NCBI RefSeq assembly: GCF_010731875.1
Contig: NZ_AP022595.1
Location: 1,860,001-1,924,000 of the forward strand
DNA from: Mycolicibacterium sarraceniae
GTDB lineage: Bacteria > Actinomycetota > Actinomycetes > Mycobacteriales > Mycobacteriaceae
DNA length: 64,000 nucleotides
Direction: 5' to 3'
Below the pieces are notes generated by a model. That model did no database searches. It was not told where the DNA came from and worked only from the letters and a program-made list of their open reading frames with translations. Each line of letters opens with the position of its first letter. The stretch's first letter is position 1. Below, in pieces: positions 22,764-32,869 of the stretch. A program made the position numbers and the translations under genes.

Positions 22764-22831
22764 CTACTGTGATCCCCTTCGCGTTAACTCATCGGAGGGT
22801 ACCTAGATCACGGCACCCCGCTAAATCAGGG

Positions 22832-23128
22832 TCAGCGGCGGTTGTGGCCGCCAACTCCTTCGTCATCGACGTCCTGCCAGAACGTGCTGTCGTAGGGCGT
22901 ATCCGGAATCCCGATCTTCTCTCCGGCGATCACCACTGTTTGCTGGGTTAGGGCAAGCTCATTCGCGTCGATATCGAGAAGTTCCACGTCATTGAGGATG
23001 CGCTCGGCGTCGTTGACAATTCGGCGCATTGCCGGGGTGTCCCCGTATCGCGACTTCAACGAGGTCACACAACGCCGCAAGCCGCCGATCAAATGGTGGA
23101 GTTCGGCCAATTCTGTAGTGGTGGACAA
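22832..23128 (-). CDS. Rv0250c-like small protein heading the sdh1 operon
   Basis: 98 residues from a TTG start (23128) with GGGAGG 5 nt upstream, coding for a helical N-terminal half (LHHLIGGLRRCVTSLKSRYGD) and an acidic C-terminus. It corresponds to Rv0250c, found ahead of sdh1 in mycobacteria and of unproven function. The 68-nt gap to the anchor gene and shared strand suggest cotranscription. A role as assembly or regulatory factor for Sdh1 is only inference. Confidence 0.85.
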   Translation of the reverse strand: MSTTTELAELHHLIGGLRRCVTSLKSRYGDTPAMRRIVNDAERILNDVELLDIDANELALTQQTVVIAGEKIGIPDTPYDSTFWQDVDDEGVGGHNRR

Positions 23129-23197
23129 CGGGACCTCCCTGGGCTGAAGGTGTCATGGATCACATTACGACAACCGATGCTAGCCACATTGAGAACG

Positions 23198-23219
23198 CGA
23201 CGTGAGACAGGTCACGTCG
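23198..23219. promoter_or_regulatory. Crp-like palindrome upstream of the sdh1 operon
   Basis: CGACGTGA-N6-TCACGTCG is a perfect 8-bp dyad containing GTGA-N6-TCAC, the core recognised by mycobacterial Crp (Rv3676 family) and related regulators. It lies 70 bp upstream of the Rv0250c-like start, a workable activator position. Binding by Crp is inferred from the motif; no experiment is visible in sequence. Confidence 0.55.
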
Positions 23220-23222
23220 GGA

Positions 23223-23587
23223 ATGGTGTCGCGAGAGCCGGGAAACCCGGTGGTGCTCCCCACCGTCTGGGATGGTGCCGGGGCCGTGGGCCTGAACATT
23301 GAGTGACACCGTGCACGGCGAAGGCAAGCGGCTGCGGTCATCCGCCAGCACGCCGAACTGGTAGACCGGGCGATCGCGCGGCTGTCCGAGGCCGCTGCGG
23401 CCGGCACCGACGTGCGCTGTCCCCGGTGGGCCGGCATGAACCAGACACGAGGCGGCGCTTGGCCTCTGAGCTCCCACTGCCGATCAATGCGATCGCGATA
23501 CCGGAGTCCGACGGTCCGGCATCCTTCGGCCCGCTCGGCGTGGCGCGGATCAGTTTCGGGCCGTTCTGGCAGCCCGCGAGCCTGTAG
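23223..23587 (+). pseudogene. Decayed isocitrate lyase / PEP mutase-family gene
   Basis: Fragments of one family are readable in shifted frames. The first is an N-terminal NPVVLPTVWDGAGA. After a deletion GLNIE (stop) D-TVHGEGKRLRSS follows, recalling the GVNIED metal-binding motif of the ICL/PEPM superfamily. Next comes HAELVDRAIA in another frame, and finally LGVARISFGPFWQPASL, which matches the usual end of these barrels. An intact member has about 250-290 residues; about half of that is present here, with stops and at least two frame changes. No function expected. It lies in the 570-bp gap between sdh1 and the mmpL gene. Confidence 0.6.
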
Positions 23588-23696
23588 GCCTACGGGTGGA
23601 GTGAACGCCGAACGTGCGGGTTCTCGTCGAGGATTCGCGAAAAATCGACGACATACCGCACGCTCGGCGCGGGATGAGACGCCAAGCACGGCGACG

Positions 23697-26600
23697 CTAG
23701 GCCTGCGCGGGTAGCGCAGCGGTGTCCTCGTCCTCCTTGGCTGGCTTGGGCGGCGTGGGCTTGCGGAAGTGGTTGTCGCCTCGCGGATGGACCACCTGAG
23801 GCCACCAGAACCACCGGCCCAGCATGGTCGCGATCGACGGCATCAGCAGTGACCGGACGATAAAGGTGTCGATCAGTAGGCCGATGGCGATCGTCGAACC
23901 CATCTGCGCCAGCACGACCAGCTTGCTGATCATCATGCCCGCCATCGTGGCGGCGAACACCAGACCCGCCGAGGTCACCACACCACCGGTGCCGGCCATG
24001 GAGCGGATGATGCCGGTCTTCAATCCGGCGTGGATCTCGTCCTTGAACCGGGAGACCAGCAGCAGGTTGTAGTCCGAGCCGACCGCCAACAGGATGATGA
24101 CCGACATCAGCATGACCAGCCACTGCACCTGAATGCCGAACAGGTCCTGCCATAGCAGTACCGAGATGCCGAAGGACGCGGCGATCGAGCTGGCCGCGGT
24201 ACCGACGATCACCAACGACGCGACCGCACTTCGGGTCAGGATGAGCATGATCGTGAAGATCAGCGTCAGCGACGACACCACGGCGATCAACAGGTCGTAG
24301 CGCGCGCCGTCGGACATGTCCTTGTAGGTCGCCGCGACGCCACCGAGATGAATCTTGGCGTTCGATAGCGAGGACATCTTCAGCGCTTCCTGGGCGGCCT
24401 TGCGTTCGTTGTCGACGCGGGCGATACCGTCGACGGTCGCCGGGTCACCCTCGTGGGTGATGAACATCCGAGTGGACTTGCCGTCCGGCGACATGAACAT
24501 CTTCAGGCCACGCTCGAAGTCGGGGTTCTGGAAGGCTTCCGGTGGCAGGAAGAACAGATCGTCGTTCTTGGCCTGGTCGAAGCTTTCCCCCATCGCCAGT
24601 GCGGTGTCGTTGGTCGCCTGCATCTGGTCCAGCAGTGCCTTCTGCGAGTTGTACGACGCCAGCGCCAGGTCCCTGCTGACCTTCATCGACGCGATCGTCT
24701 GGGGCAGCAGGGCGGTCAGCTGGGGCGCGAGTGCCGCCAGCTGATCGGTATTGCCCTGCACCCCTGCGGTTTTGTCGGTGACCTCGTCGATCCCGTCGAG
24801 GGAGTCGAACAGCGACCGCGCCGCGGCGCACAATGGGATATCGAAGCAGTGTGGCTCCCAGTAGAAGTAATTGCGCATCGGGCGGAACTGATCGTCGAAG
24901 TTCGCGATGTTGTCGCGCAACGCCTTGGTGGTCTCGAGCAGGTCTTCTGAGCGGGCCGCCGAATCCTGGGTGAGCTGAGTCTGCTTGAGAGACAGTTGGT
25001 ACTGCTTCTCCAGGATGTCGATCGAAACATTCATCGAGTCAACCGTTTTGAGCTGGTTGTCCAGCTGATCCCGCTGGAACGGCAAGTTCATGTTGCTGGT
25101 CTGGCCCGCGACGCTCGTCTGGAACGGAATCGAGCTGTGCTGGATCGGAATACCCAGTGGCCGGGTGATGCTCTGCACCATCGCAATACCCTCGGTGTGC
25201 ATGACATTGCTGGCAATCTTGTTCAGCACCAGCATGTCCGCAGGATTGCGCATGTCGTGGTCGGCTTCCACCATCAGGATGTCCGGGTTCATCCGGGCCT
25301 GGGTGAAGTGCCGGTCGGCGGCGGCGAAGCCCTGGTTCACCGGGGCGTCCTTGGGCAGGTAGTACCGGTCGTTGTAGGCCGGCTTGTATCCCGGGATGGC
25401 GACCAGCCCGATCAGCACCACAAATAGGCTAGCCACGAAAATCGGTGCGGGCCAGCGCACGACGGCCGTGCCGACCCGCCGCCAGAACCTGCTCTGCGGA
25501 GGCCGCTTGGACTCGTACAGTCCCACCCGGCTGCCCAGGTAGAGCACGGCCGGGCCGAGCGTGACCGCGATGGCCACGATCACCAGCATGCCGATCGCGA
25601 CGGGCGCACCCATGGTGGTGAAGTAGGGCAGACGCGCGAAGCTGAGGCAGTAGGTGGCGCCCGCGATCGTCAGCCCGGAGCCCACGATCACAGGCGCGAC
25701 TGACTTGAAGGTTGCATAGTACGACTCGTCTCGGTCCAGCCCCATACCGCGGTCTTCGCGATACCTGCCGAAGATGAAGATGCCGTAGTCCGTGGCGGCG
25801 GCGATCGCCAGCATCGTCAGGATGTTGCCGGCGAACGTGGTGAGCCCAAAAGCGCCGTGCACGGCCAGGATTGACACCACACCACGCGCGGTCAGCAGCC
25901 CCAGGAACGTCAGAAACAACTGGATCAGCGTGGTGCGGATCGATCGGTAGACCACCAGCAGCATGCCTGCGATTGCCGCGAGGGTGATCAACGTGATCAT
26001 CGCGAGGCTGGCATTTCCGATCACGTGCAGGTCGTCGGTGAGGGCGGCGGGGCCGGCGACGTACGCTTGTACACCGGGCGGGGCCGGGGTGTCCTTGATG
26101 ACCTTGCGAACGGCATCCACACCTTCGTTGGCCAGGGTCTGGCCCTGTTCGCCGGCCAGGTTCAGCATCACGTAAGACGCTTTGCCATCGGCGCTTTGGG
26201 CGCCCGCGGCGGTCAGCGTGTCACCCCAGAAGTCCTGGATGTGCTGGATGTGCTCGGGGTCCTGCTCGAGCTTGCGAATGATCTCGTCGTAGTACTGGTG
26301 GGCCTCCGGGCCTAGCGGCTTCTGGCCCTCCACCACGACCATAATCGTGCTGTTGGAGTTGAACTCCTTGAAGTTCGCGCCCATCAACTTCATTGCCTTC
26401 ATCGACGGCGCGTCCTCGGGCGCCATCGGCGCCGAGTGCAACTCGCCGACGACCTCGAGCTGAGGCGCGACAACGTTCACCAGAACCGCGATCCCGATCC
26501 AGAACAGTACGATCGGCCAGGCAAGGATCCGGATCAGGTGAGGCACGGCGGGCCGCTTTGGCCTGCTGGCGGATTCGGGTGCGGTGACGGTAGGGGTCAT
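23697..26600 (-). CDS. mmpL: MmpL4/MmpL5-type RND transporter
   Basis: 967 residues from the ATG at 26600, which overlaps the mmpS stop in ATGA; a longer frame extends into mmpS and is rejected. The first membrane helix follows RPAVPHLIRILAWPIVLFWIG. The first bundle carries AAATDYGIFIFGRYREDRG and the second AVGSDYNLLLVSRFKDE, the paired Asp-Tyr sites of MmpL pumps. A long helical periplasmic region (about 480-720) with two Cys (HCFDIPLCAA) resembles the MmpL4/5 coiled-coil extension. Such proteins with MmpS partners export siderophores or glycopeptidolipids and can expel drugs. Which cargo applies here is not visible. Confidence 0.92.
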   Translation of the reverse strand: MTPTVTAPESASRPKRPAVPHLIRILAWPIVLFWIGIAVLVNVVAPQLEVVGELHSAPMAPEDAPSMKAMKLMGANFKEFNSNSTIMVVVEGQKPLGPEAHQYYDEIIRKLEQDPEHIQHIQDFWGDTLTAAGAQSADGKASYVMLNLAGEQGQTLANEGVDAVRKVIKDTPAPPGVQAYVAGPAALTDDLHVIGNASLAMITLITLAAIAGMLLVVYRSIRTTLIQLFLTFLGLLTARGVVSILAVHGAFGLTTFAGNILTMLAIAAATDYGIFIFGRYREDRGMGLDRDESYYATFKSVAPVIVGSGLTIAGATYCLSFARLPYFTTMGAPVAIGMLVIVAIAVTLGPAVLYLGSRVGLYESKRPPQSRFWRRVGTAVVRWPAPIFVASLFVVLIGLVAIPGYKPAYNDRYYLPKDAPVNQGFAAADRHFTQARMNPDILMVEADHDMRNPADMLVLNKIASNVMHTEGIAMVQSITRPLGIPIQHSSIPFQTSVAGQTSNMNLPFQRDQLDNQLKTVDSMNVSIDILEKQYQLSLKQTQLTQDSAARSEDLLETTKALRDNIANFDDQFRPMRNYFYWEPHCFDIPLCAAARSLFDSLDGIDEVTDKTAGVQGNTDQLAALAPQLTALLPQTIASMKVSRDLALASYNSQKALLDQMQATNDTALAMGESFDQAKNDDLFFLPPEAFQNPDFERGLKMFMSPDGKSTRMFITHEGDPATVDGIARVDNERKAAQEALKMSSLSNAKIHLGGVAATYKDMSDGARYDLLIAVVSSLTLIFTIMLILTRSAVASLVIVGTAASSIAASFGISVLLWQDLFGIQVQWLVMLMSVIILLAVGSDYNLLLVSRFKDEIHAGLKTGIIRSMAGTGGVVTSAGLVFAATMAGMMISKLVVLAQMGSTIAIGLLIDTFIVRSLLMPSIATMLGRWFWWPQVVHPRGDNHFRKPTPPKPAKEDEDTAALPAQA

Positions 26601-27037
26601 GCGGACTTCACCAGGCAGTAGGTCTGGGCGTTGACGCCATTGGCCGATTGCTCCTCGCGGACGGTTCCGTTCACGGTGACGCGGCATCCAATCTCATCGC
26701 CGTCCGTGCGCGCCATGAGGCTGGCGCTGACGGCAGGCAATGTTGTCGACAAGGTGATCGTCCAGGGCAGTGGCACGTTGACCGTGTGCACCTTGGCTTC
26801 GGGGTCGAAGTAGCTGATCTGGGCGGTGGTTCCCGGTGCGCCGTAGACGTCGTAGACCATGACCTTGGGATTGAACTGGACGATCTCGATGCCGGCACCG
26901 GCGCCGGCGTTCAGGTCCTGTGACGCGAACATCTTGTGCAGGCGCGACACAACGAGGCCGGAGACCGCCAGCACGACGATCAGGACCAACGGAATCCAGA
27001 TGCGTTTCAGCATCCTGCCCACCGGAATAGCTTTCAC
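26597..27037 (-). CDS. mmpS: MmpS-type accessory protein
   Basis: 146 residues. GTG start at 27037 with GGAAGG 7 nt upstream, 14 nt past the marR stop. A single N-terminal helix (RIWIPLVLIVVLAVSGLVV) anchors a periplasmic beta-rich domain ending in QTYCLVKSA, the conserved MmpS C-terminus. Two Cys probably form a disulfide. It is translationally coupled to mmpL and would form the periplasmic adaptor of that pump. Closest by eye to MmpS5/MmpS4. Confidence 0.9.
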   Translation of the reverse strand: MKAIPVGRMLKRIWIPLVLIVVLAVSGLVVSRLHKMFASQDLNAGAGAGIEIVQFNPKVMVYDVYGAPGTTAQISYFDPEAKVHTVNVPLPWTITLSTTLPAVSASLMARTDGDEIGCRVTVNGTVREEQSANGVNAQTYCLVKSA

Positions 27038-27051
27038 CCGAACACCTTCCG

Positions 27052-27540
27052 TCAGAGGACCGACCGCGGTGCGGCGGTCTCCGTGGCGCAGTCAGCATTG
27101 GCAGCGAGCCGGCAGATCAGTGGGAACGCGACGCGCGCCGAGAGCCACAATGCCGCCTGCTCTTCGTCGGTCAGTGTTGTGATCAACGCCGCCAGTCGTT
27201 CCCGGCGCATCCGCTTGCGCTCGTCGAGCAATGCCTGTCCCCGCGCGGTGATGGCGACCAGACAGGCTCGGCCGTCGTCGGGGTCGGCGAGCCGGGTCAC
27301 CAGGCCCGCGCGCTCAAGGCGCTGGACCAACTGGGTCATCGACGGCTGGCTGACGCCTTCTTTGGCGGCCAGGGTGGTCAGCCGAACCGGTCCTTCCCGG
27401 CACACCCGGTTCATTGTGAACGCTGCGGACGCACTCAAGTCGGCGCGGTCGCTGAGGAACCGGATCGTCAGGTCCATTGCCTGGTCGAAGGCATCTCCGA
27501 CGCACTCGCTGACGTCGTGATCGGTCAGCTGATTTGCCAC
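27052..27540 (-). CDS. MarR-family regulator of the mmpS-mmpL pair
   Basis: 162 residues, ATG 27540. The winged-helix core is LAAKEGVSQPSMTQLVQRLERAG followed by the wing VTRLADPDDGRACLVAIT, classic MarR. It is the first gene of a marR-mmpS-mmpL unit on one strand with 14 nt between regulator and mmpS, so it probably autoregulates and controls the pump. In M. tuberculosis the comparable Rv0678 is divergent from mmpS5-mmpL5; here it is codirectional. The 235 bp upstream contain no gene I can support, only short palindromes such as GCTATGTAGC near 27560 that could be its operator. Confidence 0.88.
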   Translation of the reverse strand: MANQLTDHDVSECVGDAFDQAMDLTIRFLSDRADLSASAAFTMNRVCREGPVRLTTLAAKEGVSQPSMTQLVQRLERAGLVTRLADPDDGRACLVAITARGQALLDERKRMRRERLAALITTLTDEEQAALWLSARVAFPLICRLAANADCATETAAPRSVL

Positions 27541-27775
27541 TCGGTATCTATATCACGTGGGCTATGTAGCAGCAATCAGAGCCCACTCCTATTCCATCCA
27601 CAGCGACTTCCCAGGTTGTTGGTAGAGCGGAAAACGGAGCCCAGAATGACCGAGACTTGTTGCGGTGCAGGTAGTCCCCGCAGGGGTTGTCGAGATCGGC
27701 GAGGCCCAGCCCCAACAACGACGGAGGGCCGTTATATTCCGTCAGCTATCTATTGACGACGCAGACGGTCGACGG

Positions 27776-29227
<1,452 letters not shown>

Positions 29228-29231
<4 letters not shown>

Positions 29232-29869
29232 TGCGGCCTGCCGCCGATCGCCCGGAACTGCACCCACATACCGGGCTCGAGCAGTGCGGGCTTCGGCCGG
29301 CCGATATCCCACAGCACCGCATCGGTGTGCCCGATCAGCTGCCAACCACCGGGAGACTGGCGCGGGTAGACACCACTGAATTCGCCGGCCAGCCCGACTG
29401 ATCCGGCTGGGACGGCGGTCCGCGGATCGCTGCGCCGGGGCACTGCCAGCCGGGGATCGCCACCGACCAAGTAGGCGAAACCCGGGGCGAATCCACCGAA
29501 TCCGACCTGCCACGCCCTGGCGGTGTGGGCCTCGATCACCGCGGCGACCGTCATGCCGGTGTGCGTGGCGACGTCGGCGAGATCAGCGCCGTCATAGACC
29601 ACCTCGATCACCACGTCGGCGGCGATCTCCCGGTGATCCGCGCTTGCGGCGGCGTCCACGCGCAGGCGTTTCAGTCGCTGGCGGGTGGGGCCCTGGTGGT
29701 GCGGATCGGAGAGTCCGATCAGGACCGTGCGAGCGGCAGGCACGATGTCGAGCACCCCGGGAAGCTTTGCCTGCCGTAGGGCCGCGGCAAGCGCGAGCAC
29801 CTGCGCGGTCGATTCGCATTCGAGGAGCAGCGCCTGGTCACCGCAGTCACGGATTGTGTTGGGCGCCAT
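29228..29869 (-). CDS. 5-oxoprolinase-like subunit B / KipI family (Rv0264c type)
   Basis: About 213 residues from ATG 29869 (a GTG at 29878 is the alternative). N-terminal [10 protein letters not shown] and the allophanate-hydrolase motif [16 protein letters not shown] followed by [16 protein letters not shown] identify AHS1/KipI-type proteins. The stop overlaps the pxpC-like ATG, so the two subunits are made together. Longer frames upstream run into the queuosine transporter gene and are not credible. Confidence 0.85.
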
Positions 29870-29889
29870 CAGATTCACCGACGAGAGCG

Positions 29890-30606
29890 TCAGACCAACG
29901 CGGTGTACGTCGGCTCGCGGCGTTTGATGTGTGCGATCACCCGATAGGTGATGGGCAGCAGAGTGATTTCGACGGCGGTCTTGTAGACCCATCCCAGCGC
30001 CGTGTAGGTGACAAAGTCACCGAAGGTGGTGATCCCGATCGCCCCGGCGGCGATGCTGCAGAACACCAGTGTGTCACCGAGTTGGCCGGCGAAGGTCGAG
30101 CCGACCAGCCGGGCCCACAGGTGCTTCTCCTTGGTGCGCGCCTTGATCTTGACGACGGTCCAGGCGTTGATGGTCTGCCCGACGATGAAGCCGGCAAGAC
30201 CGGCCACGATCAGCTGGGTGTAGGCGTGGACGATGTTCTCGAAATGTTCTTGGTTGGGGTAGAAGTCGGCCGCGGGAAGGTAGATCGTCACCCAGAAGGC
30301 GAGTGCCGCCAGAATGTTCATCGCGAAGCCGAGGATGATCGCCCGCCGCGCGGCCTTGAACCCGTACACCTCGGAGAGCACATCACCGATCACATAGGTG
30401 AGCGGGAAGACGATGAAACCGCCGTCGGTGATGATCGACCAGTTTCCGATGATGGGTCCGAACGCGACGCCCTTGGTGGCGGTGACGTTCGAGATGATCA
30501 CCAGAGCGGTGAATACGGCTACGAGACCCGGATAGTAGAGCGAGCCGACTTGTGCGAATCCAGGTGTCGGTGCGTCTGCGCGCGCGGTGTCAGGGCTGCT
30601 TGTCAC
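29890..30606 (-). CDS. yhhQ: Queuosine precursor transporter (YhhQ/QPTR family)
   Basis: 238 residues from GTG 30606, with about six membrane helices. The pattern [16 protein letters not shown] near the start, [17 protein letters not shown], and [19 protein letters not shown] are the conserved blocks of the VUT/YhhQ family. It imports queuine-type 7-deazaguanine precursors. It precedes the pxpB-like gene by about 20 nt on the same strand, probably only cotranscribed. Confidence 0.85.
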   Translation of the reverse strand: MTSSPDTARADAPTPGFAQVGSLYYPGLVAVFTALVIISNVTATKGVAFGPIIGNWSIITDGGFIVFPLTYVIGDVLSEVYGFKAARRAIILGFAMNILAALAFWVTIYLPAADFYPNQEHFENIVHAYTQLIVAGLAGFIVGQTINAWTVVKIKARTKEKHLWARLVGSTFAGQLGDTLVFCSIAAGAIGITTFGDFVTYTALGWVYKTAVEITLLPITYRVIAHIKRREPTYTALV

Positions 30607-30629
30607 ACGTGCTATCCAAGCACGGCCGG

Positions 30630-31613
30630 TCAGCTCAGCGCGCGCGAGAGCAGCGGTGGCAGTTGATCGGCCACCACCGGGTAGGACAGCGGCGACGCGA
30701 ACGCGATCGCCCCGGCGAGATCCTTGCCGGTGAAAACGTTTCGGTTGGTTTTGGTGGCCGTCAGTGCTGCCACCGCCGGATCGGCCAGCAGCGCGGCCTG
30801 ATCGGCGTCGCTCTCGGTGGACCAGATCAGCACGTCGGCGGAATCGAGCGCCTCGGCGAGTTTGTCGCGGGGAATCGCGGCCTGCTGGGCGTCGGCGGCG
30901 AATGCCGTGATGCTGTCAGGAACCTGAAAGCCCATGGCGGTCAAGAAATCGGTGCGCCAGCCGGGCAGCGTCGCGGTCAGGGTGCCCCCGAAGAAACTGC
31001 CGCCCACCAGCAGCGCCTTCTTGTCCTTGAACGCGGTGTTGTTCTTCGCGATGTCGGCGAACTTGCCGTCGATGCCTGCGATCAGCTGTTTCATCTGCTC
31101 GCCTTGGAACACAGCGGTTCCCACCGCGGTGGCCTGGTCCTTCCACGGCTCGAAGAAGGCGTCGCCGGACTGAGCGATCGTCGGCGCGATCGCCGTCAGC
31201 TTCTTGTAGGTGTCGGCGTCCAGGCCGGCGTTGACGGCGACGATGAGATCGGGCTTGAGCGTCGAGATCTGATCCACGTGAATACCGTTGTCCAGGTTGA
31301 GCACAACGGGTTGTGCGGATCCGAGTTTGGGCAGCGCCCACGGCCACACCCCGAACGGTTGGTCACCGAACCAGTTGGTCACGGCGATGGGCACGACGCC
31401 GACCGAGAGGAGATCGTCCTGCTCGGTGAACCCGGCGCTGACGACGCGCTTAGGCGGTGCCGGGACGGTGGTTTCGCCGAACAGGTGCTTGATGGTCACC
31501 GTCTTGGGATTGGCATCATCGTTGGATCCGTCCGATGCGCAGGCCGCGGCGAGTAGCGCCCCCGCCGCACCGGCCGCCCCCAGGAATCCACGCCTCGTCC
31601 ACTGCGCCCTCAC
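30630..31613 (-). CDS. fecB2: Iron-siderophore binding lipoprotein (FecB2 type)
   Basis: 327 residues, ATG 31613. The signal peptide has a twin-arginine-like TRRGFLGAAG and a lipobox LLAAAC, so it should be lipidated and anchored outside the membrane. The rest is a periplasmic binding protein of the FecB class (PKRVVSAGFTEQDDLLSVGVVP near the start, LKPDLIVAVNAG near 125). It corresponds to Rv0265c beside the same neighbours. No permease genes are adjacent, so it must work with transporters elsewhere. Iron-siderophore role is established for homologues, not shown here. Confidence 0.88.
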   Translation of the reverse strand: MRAQWTRRGFLGAAGAAGALLAAACASDGSNDDANPKTVTIKHLFGETTVPAPPKRVVSAGFTEQDDLLSVGVVPIAVTNWFGDQPFGVWPWALPKLGSAQPVVLNLDNGIHVDQISTLKPDLIVAVNAGLDADTYKKLTAIAPTIAQSGDAFFEPWKDQATAVGTAVFQGEQMKQLIAGIDGKFADIAKNNTAFKDKKALLVGGSFFGGTLTATLPGWRTDFLTAMGFQVPDSITAFAADAQQAAIPRDKLAEALDSADVLIWSTESDADQAALLADPAVAALTATKTNRNVFTGKDLAGAIAFASPLSYPVVADQLPPLLSRALS

Positions 31614-31622
31614 GGCGCGAGA

Positions 31623-32222
31623 TTAGCTCACCACCAGTGAGATGCCGAGCCCGATCATGGTGACCGCAATCAGCCCGTCGAGGATCCGCCATGTCATCGG
31701 GGCGGCGAACAGGCCGGAAAGGCAGCGCGCGCCGAACCCAAGGCTGAAGAACCAGACCACGCTCGCGGTCACCGCGCCGATGCCGAACAACCATCGGCTG
31801 TCGGCGTGCTGGTTGGCCAGAGTGCCGAGCAACACAACGGTGTCTAGGTAGACGTGGGGGTTGAGAAACGTCATCGTCAGGCAGGTCAGCACAACCGATA
31901 TCAGGCGGGCCGAGCCGTTCTGAGCCGGTGCCAGGGTCGACGGTTTCATGGCCCGGCGGGCCGCCAGCGCCCCGTAGATGAACAGAAATCCTGCGCCGCC
32001 GATCTTGGCGACGGTGACCATCTGGGGGTGGGCGGTGATGACCGCTCCGATTCCGGCGATGCCGGCGGTGATCAGCAACAGGTCGGAGACCGCGCACACG
32101 CTGACCACGACGAGAACGTGCTCGCGTCGGATGCCCTGGCGCAGCACGAACGCGTTCTGCGCCCCGATCGCAGCAATCAGGGCGAAGGACGCCAGAAATC
32201 CGACGAGCAGGGGCGAGGTCAT
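31623..32222 (-). CDS. lysE: LysE/ArgO-family basic amino-acid exporter
   Basis: 199 residues from ATG 32222 (a GTG at 32240 would add six). The N-terminus has [24 protein letters not shown], the signature of LysE/ArgO exporters, and [16 protein letters not shown] is the second conserved block. Six helices are visible. Family members expel excess lysine or arginine under control of a divergent LysR regulator. Here the likely regulator (ArgP/LysG-like) is 3.5 kb away at about 35.7-36.6 kb, separated by other genes. The stop is 10 bp from fecB2. Confidence 0.88.
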   Translation of the reverse strand: MTSPLLVGFLASFALIAAIGAQNAFVLRQGIRREHVLVVVSVCAVSDLLLITAGIAGIGAVITAHPQMVTVAKIGGAGFLFIYGALAARRAMKPSTLAPAQNGSARLISVVLTCLTMTFLNPHVYLDTVVLLGTLANQHADSRWLFGIGAVTASVVWFFSLGFGARCLSGLFAAPMTWRILDGLIAVTMIGLGISLVVS

Positions 32223-32320
32223 GGGGATGACGGTAGGCACCAGCGACTGAGCAGTACAGCTAAAGAATCTTCATCCAGTTAAGCGACACTAATGCCGGTA
32301 CTGGACGTACGTGGCCGGCG

Positions 32321-32524
32321 TCAGCAGATGGCGGCGGCGGCGATCAGCCCGAACGCGATGAGCACGATGCTCAGCACGGCCGCGGCGTGACCCATTGAGA
32401 GCGCCACCACAACACCGGCGATGCCAGCGATGAAGACGACGATCATGAGGAGACCCATGACGCCGCGGTGCGGATTGATCGCACTGGACGGGAGGGCCCT
32501 TCTCGAAGGTTCCATGCCGCTCAT
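32321..32524 (-). CDS. Small membrane protein, two helices
   Basis: 67 residues from ATG 32524 (MSGMEPSRRALPSSAINP). Two hydrophobic helices follow, GLLMIVVFIAGIAGVVVAL and a second Ala/Ile-rich one reaching the C-terminal Cys. I do not recognise a family. A longer frame back to 32581 lacks a better start. Isolated between lysE and a degraded fragment. Confidence 0.6.
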   Translation of the reverse strand: MSGMEPSRRALPSSAINPHRGVMGLLMIVVFIAGIAGVVVALSMGHAAAVLSIVLIAFGLIAAAAIC

Positions 32525-32577
32525 CGAACACCCCCGGATGTGATATGGCTCATTATTTGGAATGTACGTGATAAAGA

Positions 32578-32823
32578 TCACAAAACAGTCGCGACGAGGT
32601 GGCAGCTGAGCTCAATGACCACGGCGTATCCGTCGGGGTCACCGGTGGTGTGCAGCGCGCGGTCGAAGGACACGTGGCGGTGCCTGAATTGCCCGTCGTA
32701 GACGCCCACCCGTTCGCGGCTCAGCGCGGCGACCCAGATGAAGCTGGCGCCGTCGGTCGCGGGGGCAGGCCCAAAGAATCGGACGTGATCATTCGGGAAC
32801 AGGGCGAAGTCGTTTAAAAAACG
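32578..32823 (-). pseudogene. C-terminal fragment of an unrecognised gene
   Basis: An open frame of about 80 codons ends at TGA 32578 and reads like real protein (DFALFPNDHVRFFGPAP, then GASFIWVAALSRERVGVYD and FDRALHTTGDPDGYAVVIEL). No ATG, GTG or TTG with a plausible ribosome site lies at its beginning. Upstream the frame closes within the 20-bp tandem repeat. It therefore looks like the 3' end of a gene whose 5' part was lost at the repeat. Function unknown. Confidence 0.5.
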
Positions 32824-32863
32824 CCGAAACTTTCACCAACAACCCGAAACTTTCACCAACAAC
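32824..32863. repeat. Perfect 20-bp tandem duplication
   Basis: The unit CCGAAACTTTCACCAACAAC occurs twice without spacer (32824-32843, 32844-32863). It lies 6 bp past the end of the siderophore-reductase gene and at the broken 5' edge of the fragment at 32578-32823. Repeated short motifs at one border are typical of IS21-family ends, so this may be a leftover transposon terminus. That is inference. Confidence 0.8.
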
Positions 32864-32869
32864 AGTGCG

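Noticed and set aside
27645..27755. 36-codon ORF starting MTETCCGAG, considered as a small Cys-rich peptide
   Set aside because: Weak ribosome site, Arg-rich out-of-frame look, no maturation genes next to it; not supported.
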